A DNA stretch of 64,000 bases from Siphonodentalium dalli (Eukaryota; Mollusca; Scaphopoda; Gadilida; Siphonodentaliidae). Location of the stretch: NCBI GenBank assembly GCA_032622095.1, contig CP136064.1, positions 260,067,863 through 260,131,862 of the forward strand. The letters are read 5' to 3'. This document shows, piece after piece, positions 36,530 through 48,743 of the stretch; within the stretch, counting starts at the first letter, position 1, and each line of letters starts with the position of its first letter. Under the pieces are notes generated by a model. It made no database searches. It was not told the origin of the DNA and was given only the letters and a program-made list of their open reading frames with translations. The translations under genes were made by a program, and so were the position numbers.

Positions 36530-37530
36530 ACATATGTCTTCGTTGGAATGTAGACTAAATGTCTTATTGCGAAGTATCTCGAGTGTATTCAATCCGATTA
36601 GCAGATTTTTGGTCCGCATTTAGAGGTTTTCTGGTGTGGTCAATGAGAAACTTTCAGTGATTAGCCGCAGTTGTTGTAATTATTTGAAGGATTAGTTGTT
36701 TCAACGGAATTCTGAGGTGGTGCTTTCATGAATCCTTGACGGCATTATGATTAATTGGTCTCCATGATCGGTGGTGAATGAAACCTTATCGGAAATTATT
36801 TCATAATGAGTCTCGAGATTGTTTGTAAATCATTTAGTATTCAGTCGCCGTATATTGGCTTCTGTCAGTCAATTACAGACCTCTATTTCGATAGAAATTA
36901 GAACAAATAACAAAGAAAAGATACATGCCAGCCGAAAAAATTCTAATGTCGTAAAAGAGAACAGAGAAAATAACAGTTTAGTGTATTTGCCGCGAGCTGG
37001 CAACACGTCAAAATAGTAACATGTCAATCATCAAGACATTTGTCATTTTGTTGGCAATGGGTGTTTGAATATAACAAGTAATATATTGGTGTATCAATGT
37101 AATGGCCGTTCCATGTTTTGCGACGAACCTTTCAACCAATCGGAATGTATGCGCCCTTAGTGAACAGATCATACGTGAGTACATATTTCATAATTATCAT
37201 AACTTTAGTTTGGCATGTCCGATTAAAAATAATAAATTCATATGCTTTCTCACCAAGCACATACTATACACATATACACAAAAATTAGACATAATCAACT
37301 ACAATGTATATATACATAGCCATTAGTCATTATGCTTCTCACCAAGCACATACTATACACATATACACAAGAATTAGACTTAATCAACAACAATGTATAT
37401 ATACATAGCCATTAGTCATTACCTATATAGACATTTTTCACAGTCACTACATTGAAGCTCCAATATATTTATATATGCGTAACAATATGATCTAGATGGC
37501 GTTACCATTTCTGACTATGTTTTTCTTGTT
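36530..37530 (-). mobile_element. Element family F, copy 2 (inverted)
   Basis: About 1 kb matching the reverse complement of 16056-16932 with numerous substitutions. Shared blocks include GACCTCTATTTCGATAGAA, GGTCCGCATTTAGAGGTTTT and the GGCGTTACCATTTCTGACTA terminus near 37499. A direct duplication of about 70 bp containing CTCACCAAGCACATACTATA lies within it (37253 and 37336). Confidence 0.65.
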
Positions 37531-37653
37531 ATATTTCGCGCTCAATTTGGGAGAATGCAAAGGTTTACAGAGATAAAATAATCAATAACTGATAGCATCT
37601 ACCAGTACTCCCATGTGCCAAATAATAGAGTCGACACAATTATATAAATATTT

Positions 37654-37778
37654 CACGGCTTGGGGTGACTATGCCAAAATAGTGGTCCGAGAGGAGGAAT
37701 ATAGTCACAGAGCCGGAGGCGAGGGGACTACTCCTCCAGCGAGGACCACTATTTTGGCATAGTCATCGACAAGCCGTG
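37654..37778. repeat. Long hairpin with about 35-bp arms
   Basis: The left arm 37654-37688 (CACGGCTTG, then TGACTATGCCAAAATAGTGG) pairs with 37743-37778. Weaker pairing continues outward through TATAAATATTT and AATGTTTATTATA. The loop contains an additional GGAGG/CCTCC pairing. Confidence 0.8.
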
Positions 37779-37964
37779 CAATGTTTATTATATTTTATCG
37801 AACGTTGTTCCTGCTGTCTCAGATCCCATATTTAGTGTATTTAATTTTCCTGGTAGAGGAAGTTTCAGTGTCAATTTTGTTGTCTCTTTATTTGTTGCTG
37901 GTATTTGCGGAGAAAAACTTCAGATGAAATATGAGTTCGTGCGAACTCACAGTAGTAAGGGCTG

Positions 37965-38325
37965 TCACTCTGGTACACCCCTTGATCGACTGACTCTCTG
38001 AGTGAGAGTCGAACAAGAGTGACCACCGACAGGGGTGCCCAAGAGTGCCAGGGGTGGCCCACAGTGCCCGCCGACAGGGGTGCACCAGCGTGCCAGTCGA
38101 GCGAGGGGTGCACCAGAGTGCGATCGAGCAAGGGTGGCCCAGAGATTGTCACCGAGGAGGGTTTCCGCCCCCTCATCGACTGGCACTCTGGGGCATGACA
38201 CAGAGTGACATCGAGGGCAGAGGGGGCCCAGAGTGCCCACCGACCGGGGTGCCCCACAGTGCCAGTCGAGCCAGGTGTGCCCCAGAGTGACAGCCGAGGA
38301 GGGGGTGCCCCCCGCAGTGTCAGGT
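37965..38325. repeat. GC-rich degenerate minisatellite
   Basis: The composition jumps to clearly GC-rich against AT-rich flanks. Units of roughly 34-36 bp contain variants of CCGACAGGGGTGCCC and AGAGTGCCAGTCGAGC. Several frames on both strands remain open for over 80 codons (for example 37871-38257 and 37965-38348 on -, 38045-38290 on +). That is expected when stop-poor repeats are read in several frames, so no protein is called. It ends exactly where a truncated family H MITE begins. Confidence 0.75.
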
Positions 38326-38433
38326 CCGTAACATAACTTCGTACTCAACAGAATTTCAAATAATGAAAAACTGATTACCTTATTCTACGACTATAGAAAC
38401 CAACAACAACATTTGAGTACAGTACCCCTTTAA
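38326..38433 (-). mobile_element. TTAA-flanked MITE (family H), copy 3, truncated
   Basis: Matches the left end of copy 2 in reverse orientation (CGTAACATAACTTCGTACTC to GAGTACAGTACCCCTTTAA). Its other half is replaced by the GC-rich minisatellite. Confidence 0.7.
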
Positions 38434-38617
38434 ACTTCACTACAAATGGTAACTTTCTATGCTAATGGATATATTACCTATGGAAATTAGTAGATAAGAA
38501 GTGTGAAATATTTTTGTTATGTAAAACAAAAACCAAGACAAGGTTATTGACCAATCAGGGCAAAATGTCTATCACGACAAATTTCCATTATGCCGAATGT
38601 CGGCTAAGACTTGATCA

Positions 38618-38730
38618 TAATCTCATGCAACATCATATTAACTCTGTAGACATATTTCTTTATGGGAACCCCCCATAATCTCATGCAGTATAATATTAAC
38701 TCTGTAGACATATTTCTTTATGGGAACCCC
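38618..38730. repeat. Two direct repeats of about 57 bp before the satellite
   Basis: AACTCTGTAGACATATTTCT followed by TTATGGGAACCCC occurs twice, at about 38640 and 38698, immediately upstream of the 49-bp satellite. Confidence 0.7.
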
Positions 38731-38739
38731 GAACTAACT

Positions 38740-41700
38740 GATACTGAGAATAGTGATATATTAATGCTTTACACTCGTGTATTGATACTGAGAATAGTGA
38801 TATATTAATGCTGTACACTCGTGTATTGGAGATTCTGGTTGATTTGTGATATATTAATGCTGTACACTCGTGTATTAGAGATTCTGGTTGATTTGTGATA
38901 TATTAATGCTGTACACTCGTGTATTAGAGATTCTGGTTGAGTTGTGATATATTAATGCTGTACACTCGTGTATTAGAGATTCTGGTTTATTTGTGATATA
39001 TTAATGCTGTACACTCGTGTATTAGAGATTCTGGTTGATTTGTGATATATTAATGCTGTACACTCGTGTATTAGAGATTCTGGTTGATTTGTGATATATT
39101 AATGCTGTACACTCGTGTATTAGAAATTCTGGTTGATTTGTGATATATTAATGCTGTACACTCGTGTATTAGAGATTCTGGTTGATTTGTGATATATTAA
39201 TGCTGTACACTCGTGTATTAGAGATTCTGGTTGATTTGTGATATATTAATGCTGTACACTCGTGTATTGGAGATTCTGGTTGATTTGTGATATATTAATG
39301 CTGTACACTCGTGTATTGGAGATTCTGGTTGATTTGTGATATATTAATGCTGTACACTCGTGTATTAGAGATTCTGGTTGATTTGTGATATATTAATGCT
39401 GTACACTCGTGTATTAGAGATTCTGGTTGATTTGTGATATATTAATGCTGTACACTCGTGTATTAGAGATTCTGGTTGATTTGTGATATATTAATGCTGT
39501 ACACTCGTGTATTAGAGATTCTGGTTGATTTGTGATATATTAATGCTGTACACTCGTGTATTAGAGATTCTGGTTGATTTGTGATATATTAATGCTGTAC
39601 ACTCGTGTATTGGAGATTCTGGTTGATTTGTGATATATTAATGCTGTACACTCGTGTATTGGAGATTCTGGTTGATTTGTGATATATTAATGCTGTACAC
39701 TCGTGTATTGGAGATTCTGGTCGATTTGTGATATATTAATGCTGTACACTCGTGTATTAGAGATTCTGGTTGATTTGTGATATATTAATGCTGTACATTC
39801 GTGTATTGGAGATTCTGGTCGATTTGTGATATATTAATGCTGTACACTCGTGTATTGGAGATTCTGGTTGATTTGTGATATATTAATGCTGTACACTAGT
39901 GTATTGGAGATTCTGGTTGATTTGTGATATATTAATGCTGTACACTCGTGTATTGATACTGAGAATAGTGATATATTAATGCTTTACACTCGTGTATTGA
40001 TACTGAGAATAGTGATATATTAATGCTGTACACTCGTGTATTGGAGATTCTGGTCGATTTGTGATATATTAATGCTGTACACTCGTGTATTAGAGATTCT
40101 GGTTGATTTGTGATATATTAATGCTGTACACTCGTGTATTAGAGATTCTGGTTGATTTGTGATATATTAATGCTGTACACTCGTGTATTGGAGATTCTGG
40201 TTGATTTGTGATATATTAATGCTGTACACTCGTGTATTAGAGATTCTGGTCGATTTGTGATATATTAATGCTGTACACTCGTGTATTGGAGATTCTGGTT
40301 GATTTGTGATATATTAATGCTGTACACTCGTGTATTGGAGATTCTGGTTGATTTGTGATATATTAATGCTGTACACTCGTGTATTGGAGATTCTGGTTGA
40401 TTTGTGATATATTAATGCTGTACACTCGTGTATTGGAGATTCTGGTCGATTTGTGATATATTAATGCTGTACACTCGTGTATTGGAGATTCTGGTCGATT
40501 TGTGATATATTAATGCTTTACACTCGTGTATTGATACTGAGAATAGTGATATATTAATGCTGTACACTCGTGTATTGGAGATTCTGGTTGATTTGTGACA
40601 TATTAATGCTGTACACTCGTGTATTAGAGATTCTGGTTGATTTGTGATATATTAATGCTGTACACTCGTGTATTGGAGATTCTGGTTGATTTGTGATATA
40701 TTAATGCTGTACACTCGTGTATTAGAGATTCTGGTCGATTTGTGATATATTAATGCTGTACACTCGTGTATTGGAGATTCTGGTTGATTTGTGATATATT
40801 AATGCTGTACACTCGTGTATTAGAGATTCTGGTTGATTTGTGATATATTAATGCTGTACACTCGTGTATTAGAGATTCTGGTTGATTTGTGATATATTAA
40901 TGCTGTACACTGGTGTATTGGAGATTCTGGTTGATTTGTGATATATTAATGCTGTACACTCGTGTATTGGAGATTCTGGTTGATTTGTGATATATTAATG
41001 CTTTACACTCGTGTATTGATACTGAGAATAGTGATATATTAATGCTGTACACTCGTGTATTGGAGATTCTGGTTGATTTGTGATATATTAATGCTTTACA
41101 CTCGTGTATTGATACTGAGAATAGTGATATATTAATGCTGTACACTCGTGTATTGGAGATTCTGGTTGATTTGTGATATATTAATGCTGTACACTCGTGT
41201 ATTAGAGATTCTGGTTGATTTGTGATATATTAATGCTGTACACTCGTGTATTGGAGATTCTGGTCGATTTGTGATATATTAATGCTGTACACTCGTGTAT
41301 TGGAGATTCTGGTCGATTTGTGATATATTAATGCTGTACACTCGTGTATTAGAGATTCTGGTTGATTTGTGATATATTAATGCTATACACTAGTGTATTG
41401 GAGATTCTGGTTGATTTGTGATATATTAATGCTGTACACTCGTGTATTGATACTGAGAATAGTGATATATTAATGCTTTACACTCGTGTATTGATACTGA
41501 GAATAGTGATATATTAATGCTGTACACTCGTGTATTGGAGATTCTGGTCGATTTGTGATATATTAATGCTGTACACTCGTGTATTAGAGATTCTGGTTGA
41601 TTTGTGATATATTAATGCTGTACACTCGTGTATTAGAGATTCTGGTTGATTTGTGATATATTAATGCTGTACACTCGTGTATTGGAGATTCTGGTTGATT

Positions 41701-43876
41701 TGTGATATATTAATGCTGTACACTCGTGTATTAGAGATTCTGGTCGATTTGTGATATATTAATGCTGTACACTCGTGTATTGGAGATTCTGGTTGATTTG
41801 TGATATATTAATGCTGTACACTCGTGTATTGGAGATTCTGGTTGATTTGTGATATATTAATGCTGTACACTCGTGTATTGGAGATTCTGGTTGATTTGTG
41901 ATATATTAATGCTGTACACTCGTGTATTGGAGATTCTGGTCGATTTGTGATATATTAATGCTGTACACTCGTGTATTGGAGATTCTGGTCGATTTGTGAT
42001 ATATTAATGCTTTACACTCGTGTATTGATACTGAGAATAGTGATATATTAATGCTGTACACTCGTGTATTGGAGATTCTGGTTGATTTGTGACATATTAA
42101 TGCTGTACACTCGTGTATTAGAGATTCTGGTTGATTTGTGATATATTAATGCTGTACACTCGTGTATTGGAGATTCTGGTTGATTTGTGATATATTAATG
42201 CTGTACACTCGTGTATTAGAGATTCTGGTCGATTTGTGATATATTAATGCTGTACACTCGTGTATTGGAGATTCTGGTTGATTTGTGATATATTAATGCT
42301 GTACACTCGTGTATTAGAGATTCTGGTTGATTTGTGATATATTAATGCTGTACACTCGTGTATTAGAGATTCTGGTTGATTTGTGATATATTAATGCTGT
42401 ACACTGGTGTATTGGAGATTCTGGTTGATTTGTGATATATTAATGCTGTACACTCGTGTATTGGAGATTCTGGTTGATTTGTGATATATTAATGCTTTAC
42501 ACTCGTGTATTGATACTGAGAATAGTGATATATTAATGCTGTACACTCGTGTATTGGAGATTCTGGTTGATTTGTGATATATTAATGCTTTACACTCGTG
42601 TATTGATACTGAGAATAGTGATATATTAATGCTGTACACTCGTGTATTGGAGATTCTGGTTGATTTGTGATATATTAATGCTGTACACTCGTGTATTAGA
42701 GATTCTGGTTGATTTGTGATATATTAATGCTGTACACTCGTGTATTGGAGATTCTGGTCGATTTGTGATATATTAATGCTGTACACTCGTGTATTGGAGA
42801 TTCTGGTCGATTTGTGATATATTAATGCTGTACACTCGTGTATTAGAGATTCTGGTTGATTTGTGATATATTAATGCTATACACTAGTGTATTGGAGATT
42901 CTGGTTGATTTGTGATATATTAATGCTGTACACTCGTGTATTAGAGATTCTGGTCGATTTGTGATATATTAATGCTGTACACTCGTGTATTAGAGATTCT
43001 GGTTGATTTGTGATATATTAATGCTGTACACTCGTGTATTAGAGATTCTGGTTGATTTGTGATATATTAATGCTGTACACTCGTGTATTGGAGATTCTGG
43101 TTGATTTGTGATATATTAATGCTGTACACTCGTGTATTGATACTGAGAATAGTGATATATTAATGCTGTACACTCGTGTATTAGAGATTCTGGTTGATTT
43201 GTGATATATTAATGCTGTACACTCGTGTATTAGAGATTCTGGTTGATTTGTGATATATTAATGCTGTACACTCGTGTATTGGAGATTCTGGTTGATTTGT
43301 GATATATTAATGCTGTACACTCGTGTATTGATACTGAGAATAATGATATATTAATGCTGTACACTCGTGTATTGGAGATTCTGGTTGATTTGTGATATAT
43401 TAATGCTGTACACTCGTGTAAGGAGATTCTGGTTGATTTGTGATATATTAATGCTGTACACTCGTGTATTGATACTGAGAATAGTGATATATTAATGCTG
43501 TACACTCGTGTATTAGAGATTCTGGTTGATTTGTGATATATTAATGCTGTACACTCGTGTATTAGAGATTCTGGTTGATTTGTGATATATTAATGCTGTA
43601 CACTCGTGTATTAGAGATTCTGGTTGATTTGTGATATATTAATGCTGTACACTCGTGTATTAGAGATTCTGGTTGATTTGTGATATATTAATGCTGTACA
43701 CTCGTGTATTAGAGATTCTGGTTGATTTGTGATATATTAATGCTGTACACTCGTGTATTGGAGATTCTGGTTGATTTGTGATATATTAATGCTGTACACT
43801 CGTGTATTAGAGATTCTGGTTGATTTGTGATATATTAATGCTGTACACTCGTGTATTGGAGATTCTGGTCGATTTG
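38740..43876. repeat. Satellite array of 49-bp units (about 105 copies)
   Basis: The main unit is 49 bp and contains TGATATATTAATGCTGTACA, CTCGTGTATT and a GGAGATTCTGGTTGATTTG tail. A 44-bp variant ends instead in GATACTGAGAATAG. A higher-order duplication of 1,494 bp is visible: rare variants such as GACATATTAATG (about 40598 and 42092) and CTATACACTAG (about 41380 and 42874) recur at exactly that distance. Open frames on the - strand with repeated YSINIS blocks are by-products of the repeat. Confidence 0.97.
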
Positions 43877-44384
43877 AGCGAACCTAACACTTTGTCCATG
43901 CCATTTTACACTTAAAATCGATTTATAATAGAATATATTCTATATTTTATACCTTGTTTCCAATGTAATATATAACCCAGTTATGCCCGTGTTAAGGCAC
44001 TGAATTTGTACTGGTTGCAGGGGATTATCACCGACGTGTTAATGAAGCATACACACACTCAAGCTATCTCGTCACTGTACCGAACTTTCGATTCCATTCC
44101 ACAATCGCCATTCTGTTTTTTTTTTGCATTGATTGTTCATTATATGTATGTATATTATACACCTTGTGTTTGTTCGTGTTCAGTGTTAAAATTTGACAGT
44201 GTATTATACTAGGGAGAGGAGGATGTTCTAAGTGATTATAGCACTTGTCCTCCAATCCCTTTGTAATAAATCAATTTACGAATAAATTCAATATGTTTAA
44301 ACAAAAAGACAAGTTTCCTCCCGCATCCATTGGTGAGCGCTGTGTGTAACCGATGGCAGTACTCAGTTATGTAGAAAAACTAGA
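43877..44384. other. Spacer between the satellite and the GPCR gene
   Basis: No gene is supported. Two short AATAAA-containing blocks on the + strand (about 44265 and 44281) are not linked to any recognised + strand gene. Confidence 0.4.
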
Positions 44385-44390
44385 TTTATT
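44385..44390 (-). terminator. Candidate polyadenylation signal of the GPCR gene
   Basis: AATAAA on the - strand, about 80 bases after the GPCR stop codon. It would give a short 3' untranslated region. It is the first canonical signal found downstream. Confidence 0.5.
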
Positions 44391-44469
44391 GTTTAACACT
44401 GCACCCGGGTATCCGTGTTGCACATATGCCTTAAGCTTCAGTTGGATTGAGAAACAGCCCTGGTGCTTG

Positions 44470-45510
44470 TTAATCTGTGTTGGAGGGGCATGTATGTTCA
44501 TCCTTAGTTGCAATGTTCCTCGAACGGGTAACAGTAATATTCGATATATCAAACATATTCCGATGTTGTCTCACATTCCTGCAAGTCAAGCATATAAGAA
44601 GGTCCATCGCCTTTCGTCGAAATTCTTCGTACGTGGCGGAATAAACCAGCACGTTGAGGAAACTGTTGCACACTCCCAACCACATCAGGGTGAATCGAAC
44701 AACAGCAGGTGTTGAGTAAGCCAAGTGCGGCATGGCCAGTCGTAAAGCCATGAAAACAGTGTATGGGGTCGAACACAGAATAAAGCAACTTGTTGTGAAG
44801 AATAGAAGTCGCGTGGCCTTCTGGTCTATCCTATAACAGTGACTGTTATGTTCGTCAATTTGGTCGCTAGGTTTTCGGTATCGTTTGAGTTTCCATATTA
44901 TCACGAGAGAACTAATTAACAGTATGAACGGACAAGGCAACATGATTGTCACCCCGGGGATAAGCGCTGCCCAAGCTTTCTTAAAACAGGGTAGGCACAT
45001 GCCTGTTGTGAAACTTATCCTATAAACGAACCCTTTACCTGCCATGGGAATGGTCCATGCAGTCAATGAATATATCCACATTGACACAGCAATGAATATA
45101 GATATTCTACGTGTCACCAGACGATATTTAATCGGTCGGCATACCGCTAAGCATCTCATTATACTGATCGCTGATAAAGTCAGTAGTGAGACACTGCCAG
45201 ACACGGCAGTAAGAACAGCTGACACTTTACAGAAAATTTCTCCATAGATCCATTCATCTCCGGAGAGAAAATATACGAAGCTTGGTATCCCAGCGATTAG
45301 TCCAGTCAGTAAATCCGCAATACCAAGGTTGACGTAGAACACACGATTGACCTTGTTTAGCACTGTCATCCGAGGAAGAATGGAGATATTAACAATGTTT
45401 GACGTAAGGACCAGAATGGTGATAATTCCTGTAACTACCGTTCTTATAATTCCAACAGTTGTGTCAGTTTCATAACGGTGAGCGCTAAACGCCGAATTAT
45501 TGCAAGCCAT
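44470..45510 (-). CDS. Orphan rhodopsin-like (class A) GPCR, single exon
   Basis: 346 residues starting at the ATG at 45508-45510, which sits in strong context (GACCATGG). The upstream in-frame codons begin with TTG and are not needed. Seven hydrophobic segments follow at about 21-45, 55-80, 92-117, 135-158, 180-208, 233-257 and 272-297. Class A marks are LGIADLL in TM2, a TM3 cysteine (C3.25, in IFCKV) with an ECL2 partner in GMCLPC, a proline in TM6 (CSTPY), and helix 8 with cysteines for palmitoylation. Unusual are MRC for DRY, NVLVY for NPxxY, and Thr instead of Asp at 3.32, which argues against a normal monoamine receptor. There is a short N-terminus with one sequon (N4). The ligand is unknown. 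It is likely one of the lineage-expanded orphan receptors of molluscs and relatives. It is intronless with no frame breaks, so probably functional. Confidence 0.93.
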   Translation of the reverse strand: MACNNSAFSAHRYETDTTVGIIRTVVTGIITILVLTSNIVNISILPRMTVLNKVNRVFYVNLGIADLLTGLIAGIPSFVYFLSGDEWIYGEIFCKVSAVLTAVSGSVSLLTLSAISIMRCLAVCRPIKYRLVTRRISIFIAVSMWIYSLTAWTIPMAGKGFVYRISFTTGMCLPCFKKAWAALIPGVTIMLPCPFILLISSLVIIWKLKRYRKPSDQIDEHNSHCYRIDQKATRLLFFTTSCFILCSTPYTVFMALRLAMPHLAYSTPAVVRFTLMWLGVCNSFLNVLVYSATYEEFRRKAMDLLICLTCRNVRQHRNMFDISNITVTRSRNIATKDEHTCPSNTD

Positions 45511-46274
45511 GGTCAATACCAGCTAGACGAACCTAGCTTTGGCATTAAGCCGATCATGAATGATCTGACACCGACAGCATCGTTGTTAAAAGAGATCATC
45601 AACTGCACCATTCAGATTGTTAGAAAAGCACCGTGCACCGGATAATTGAATAATATGATGGGTCATTTGTATCGCTCTTAAACGGTTTCTCCCAATAGAC
45701 CTCCTTCCATTCTTGAAACATCAATATTTAATTGTGCGACACAGTTCAGTATTATTGGTGGATGCTGATGATTGAATATATGACAGGCGTTTTTCATCAG
45801 CTAGTCCGACCATGGCCATCAGCAAACCTGCTGTTTCAAGACAGAATATATAGGTGACAAGGGGTATGAGACAATATTTAGTTTAAATATGTGGCTTTTA
45901 TACACAGAGTCGAAAATGTTCCTACTTTCAAAATATTAGACTGGAATGACCGTCAGTTTGGAATATTTCCGACCATGCATATGGGTGCATGATGTTAGGT
46001 TGAATTTGTCAGACTAGTTGGACAGTTTTAGTTATCGGTTGGAAATTTTCAACCCAATGATTATTTGGTCTTCAAGGTTTGAAGAATATAAATTCAAAGC
46101 ACGACCCTGGTTCGAGATAGACTAACAACCCGCTGCATGGGTATGTATGCTTAAAATAGTGTACATCGTCCTAACAAGTTCTGTTTAGATTCCGGTGTAT
46201 AAATTATAAATATGAATCGATTACACCTGTCCCGAAACTTCTATCAATTAATATTGATTGTATTTCGATTTTTC
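45511..46274. other. Region upstream of the GPCR gene
   Basis: The presumed promoter region for the - strand receptor. A CTATATATT block on the - strand near 45847-45855 could be a TATA box, but it is about 340 bp from the ATG and the evidence is weak. Confidence 0.35.
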
Positions 46275-47212
46275 TGAAATAATACATACAACCTTTCGGT
46301 ATAGTCTTACGGGCTATTTTTAGAACAGAAACATATCGCGGAAACTCTCGAAGTGTACCTGGAGTGTACCAAGAGGGGAAACTCTATCTTGTTAGCACTC
46401 TCAAACAAGGCAAATTTCATTCAACTAACAGATTTCACCGCGAATTACGTTGGGTTAATTGACAAAAGTATACAAAATCTTCAATTGTATCTGTATTATA
46501 TTCGCAATAAAGCTATTTCAAGACTTGAAATCGTTTTTTATAAAATTATTTTGGAAAATCTCACTCTCTTTAAATTCGTTGGATAGTCAGATTTAGTTTT
46601 ATTAATATTGTAATAGCTGACAGATATGCGTTGAATAAATCAAATTCTGGTTGACTGATTGACACTCTCATTCAGAGAAATCTTCCTTGCTGAATAATAG
46701 GTGTATTTCTTCTCGTCAGATCTTACACGTCTTCACAAATAATGTCATGATTCTGGGTGAGATATAAAACAAATAACGAATCACCGGCCGGGTAGGGGGA
46801 ATCTTGAATGAAAATTGCTTCTCTTACAAGAGTGGGGAAGCCGAAAGAGTGGGGAAGCGATCGCTCGGAATGGTACTACTGTATATAGTTATAACTGTAC
46901 ACATACCCTGCATGGTTTCGAGAATAAATATACGAAACTTTTGTTTATACGGACAATAGGCCTATATGTGCACTTTTAAGAATACCGATTTTTCATCAAC
47001 TATCACAATTTGTTTTAATCTAATATAGTCAAAAGGCCATCATAAAAGCAGGTAATATGACTATTTATTTGTTATATGACCTCAAATATGGCATTTCATT
47101 ACGTGAGTTATGTTTCACCGGAAAATTTGGCTAACTCCATACGCTAGGACATATATTTTGTTTGAGAATATTTTTGTCATCTTAATCATAGTGGTATAAA
47201 GTTATCATTGCT

Positions 47213-47736
47213 TGTGCATAAAGTCCAAGATATATTGGTCGACCTCTGCACCCCCAGGACTTAACTTCACCCCACTAATATTCTTTCTTAATGTCTCATT
47301 TTTCGGTTGTTAACAAGAAAACTCCAGACAAGATGGCGTCCATCATAGCGGCCATTTTTTGTATATGCACCAGGTCTCTTTGATCGCCGTTATAGCACAT
47401 ATGTTAATCACATGCGGTCTTGTTTTCCGCTCGATTCGTTATGCTAATATACAAACCTTACAAATTAGCCAAAATTCCGACACCAAAATCCAATATGGCG
47501 GCCAAGATAGCCGCCGAGATGTAAAAAAATGCTATTTTTTACATTTCAGCACATTCCGTTTGCCTCTGTGTGAAAAGGTGGACATCTTGGTGTGATTTTA
47601 TCCATTTATCGTATAGGAGAGTCATTTATGAATATGATGGGGCCATAATATACATTCTTTGCTGGATATATTTGTCAGATATCACGTTTTCCCAAATGCC
47701 GGTTAATCCGGTCAAAGCCGAAACGACGCTGATAAC
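47213..47736 (+). repeat. Repeat family J, copy in duplication unit 1
   Basis: Matches the reverse complement of about 62481-63005. It runs through AGGACTTAACTTCACCCCAC, ACAAGATGGCGTCCATCAT and CAATATGGCGGCCAAGATAG to GTCAAAGCCGAAACGACG. It stops at GCTGATAAC, the target site of the inserted foldback element. Confidence 0.7.
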
Positions 47737-48743
47737 AGGTGTGTGAAGTTGGTTTGACATTGGACGTTGGACGTTCAACAACAACAACGATCTAAAATCC
47801 GCTTATTACCAGCTGAATCGAATCGCACATAGGCACAGATAGAACCGCTTTGTTTCGGTCCAAGCGGTATTGGTGGGAATAATCTATGCTCCATGGGATT
47901 TCCCTACCGAAATTTCAAGGTTATTGATCCACTGGTTTTGCCTCTACCATATGCACTCATGGCGAACTTTATACCGCTGTGAAGTTGGACGGACGTTGGA
48001 CGTTCGTGGACATTCGCGACACGGTCTGTTTTCGATAAAATACCATAGACTCGCATTTATTGATATGACTAACAGCTGCCTTGTGCCCACACAACTCTTA
48101 TTTAAAAAAAATCACCTTCCTTGCAAACATATTTCCATGTAAATAATCAAATTGTTGAACGTCCACGAACGTCCAACGTCCGTCTAACTTCACAAGTTTA
48201 AAATTTGTGAATTGGAGAGCGCGAATTATGTTTAGAGAAGTCTCCTGGTGCAAACTGGAAACTGCGTTTTTTTTTTGGAAATACTGCTGTGAAGTTAGAC
48301 GGACGTTGGACGTTCGTGGACGTTCAACAATTTGATTATTTACATGGAAATATGTTTGCAAGGAAGGTGATTTTTTTAAATAAGAGTTGTGTGGGCACAA
48401 GGCAGCTGTTAGTCATATCAATAAATGCGAGTCTATGGTATTTTATCGAAAACAGACCGTGTCGCGAATGTCCACGAACGTCCGTCCAACTTCACAGCGG
48501 TATTCCCAAATATTTGATCACCCCCATTATCTCAAACTGCTAGCATTATGATATGCCGATGATTTTCATTCGTTACACATCCAGGTACGCCCATGCCACA
48601 CGAAACGGGCCCTATAATTGGGCCAGAAGCATATATTTGAATGTCTGTTTGAATGTCTTTCGAAATGTAAACAAATGGTCGTTCGACTTAGAAAATTCTG
48701 TCTAAAGTTCGCCCTGTTTGCAGAGGGTAGAGGCAAAACCAGT
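47737..48743. mobile_element. Foldback element, truncated copy in duplication unit 1
   Basis: The same sequence as 50206-51212 but cut at the duplication breakpoint before its right arm. It includes the inner foldback at 47971-48503, whose arms begin ATACCGCTGTGAAGTTGGAC. Confidence 0.8.

Larger units (their letters stand above)
46275..48743. repeat. 2,469-bp tandem duplication, first copy
   Basis: Head-to-tail with 48744-51212 at a constant offset of 2,469 bases. By eye the copies differ by almost nothing; one substitution was noted (G at 47698, T at 50167). The junction shows TTGA/TGA microhomology. Four small open frames occur in both copies (for example 46353-46586 and 48822-49055), and none has a recognisable product. 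Confidence 0.97.

Noticed and set aside
37871-38348. Long overlapping open frames of 127-128 codons on the - strand
   Set aside because: They lie in a GC-rich minisatellite that is open in several frames on both strands, so openness there is not evidence of coding.
40897-43505. Repeated - strand open frames with YSINIS blocks
   Set aside because: They arise from stop-free readings of the 49-bp and 44-bp satellite units, and their identity follows the 1,494-bp duplication. There is no signal of coding selection.
38740-43876. CRISPR-like regular array
   Set aside because: The repeats are contiguous with no unique spacers, and the context is a eukaryotic genome, so it is satellite DNA. The same reasoning applies to 20700-22140.
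44353-44715. 120-codon + strand open frame
   Set aside because: It is largely antisense to the GPCR coding region and its 3' flank and is an opposite-strand shadow.
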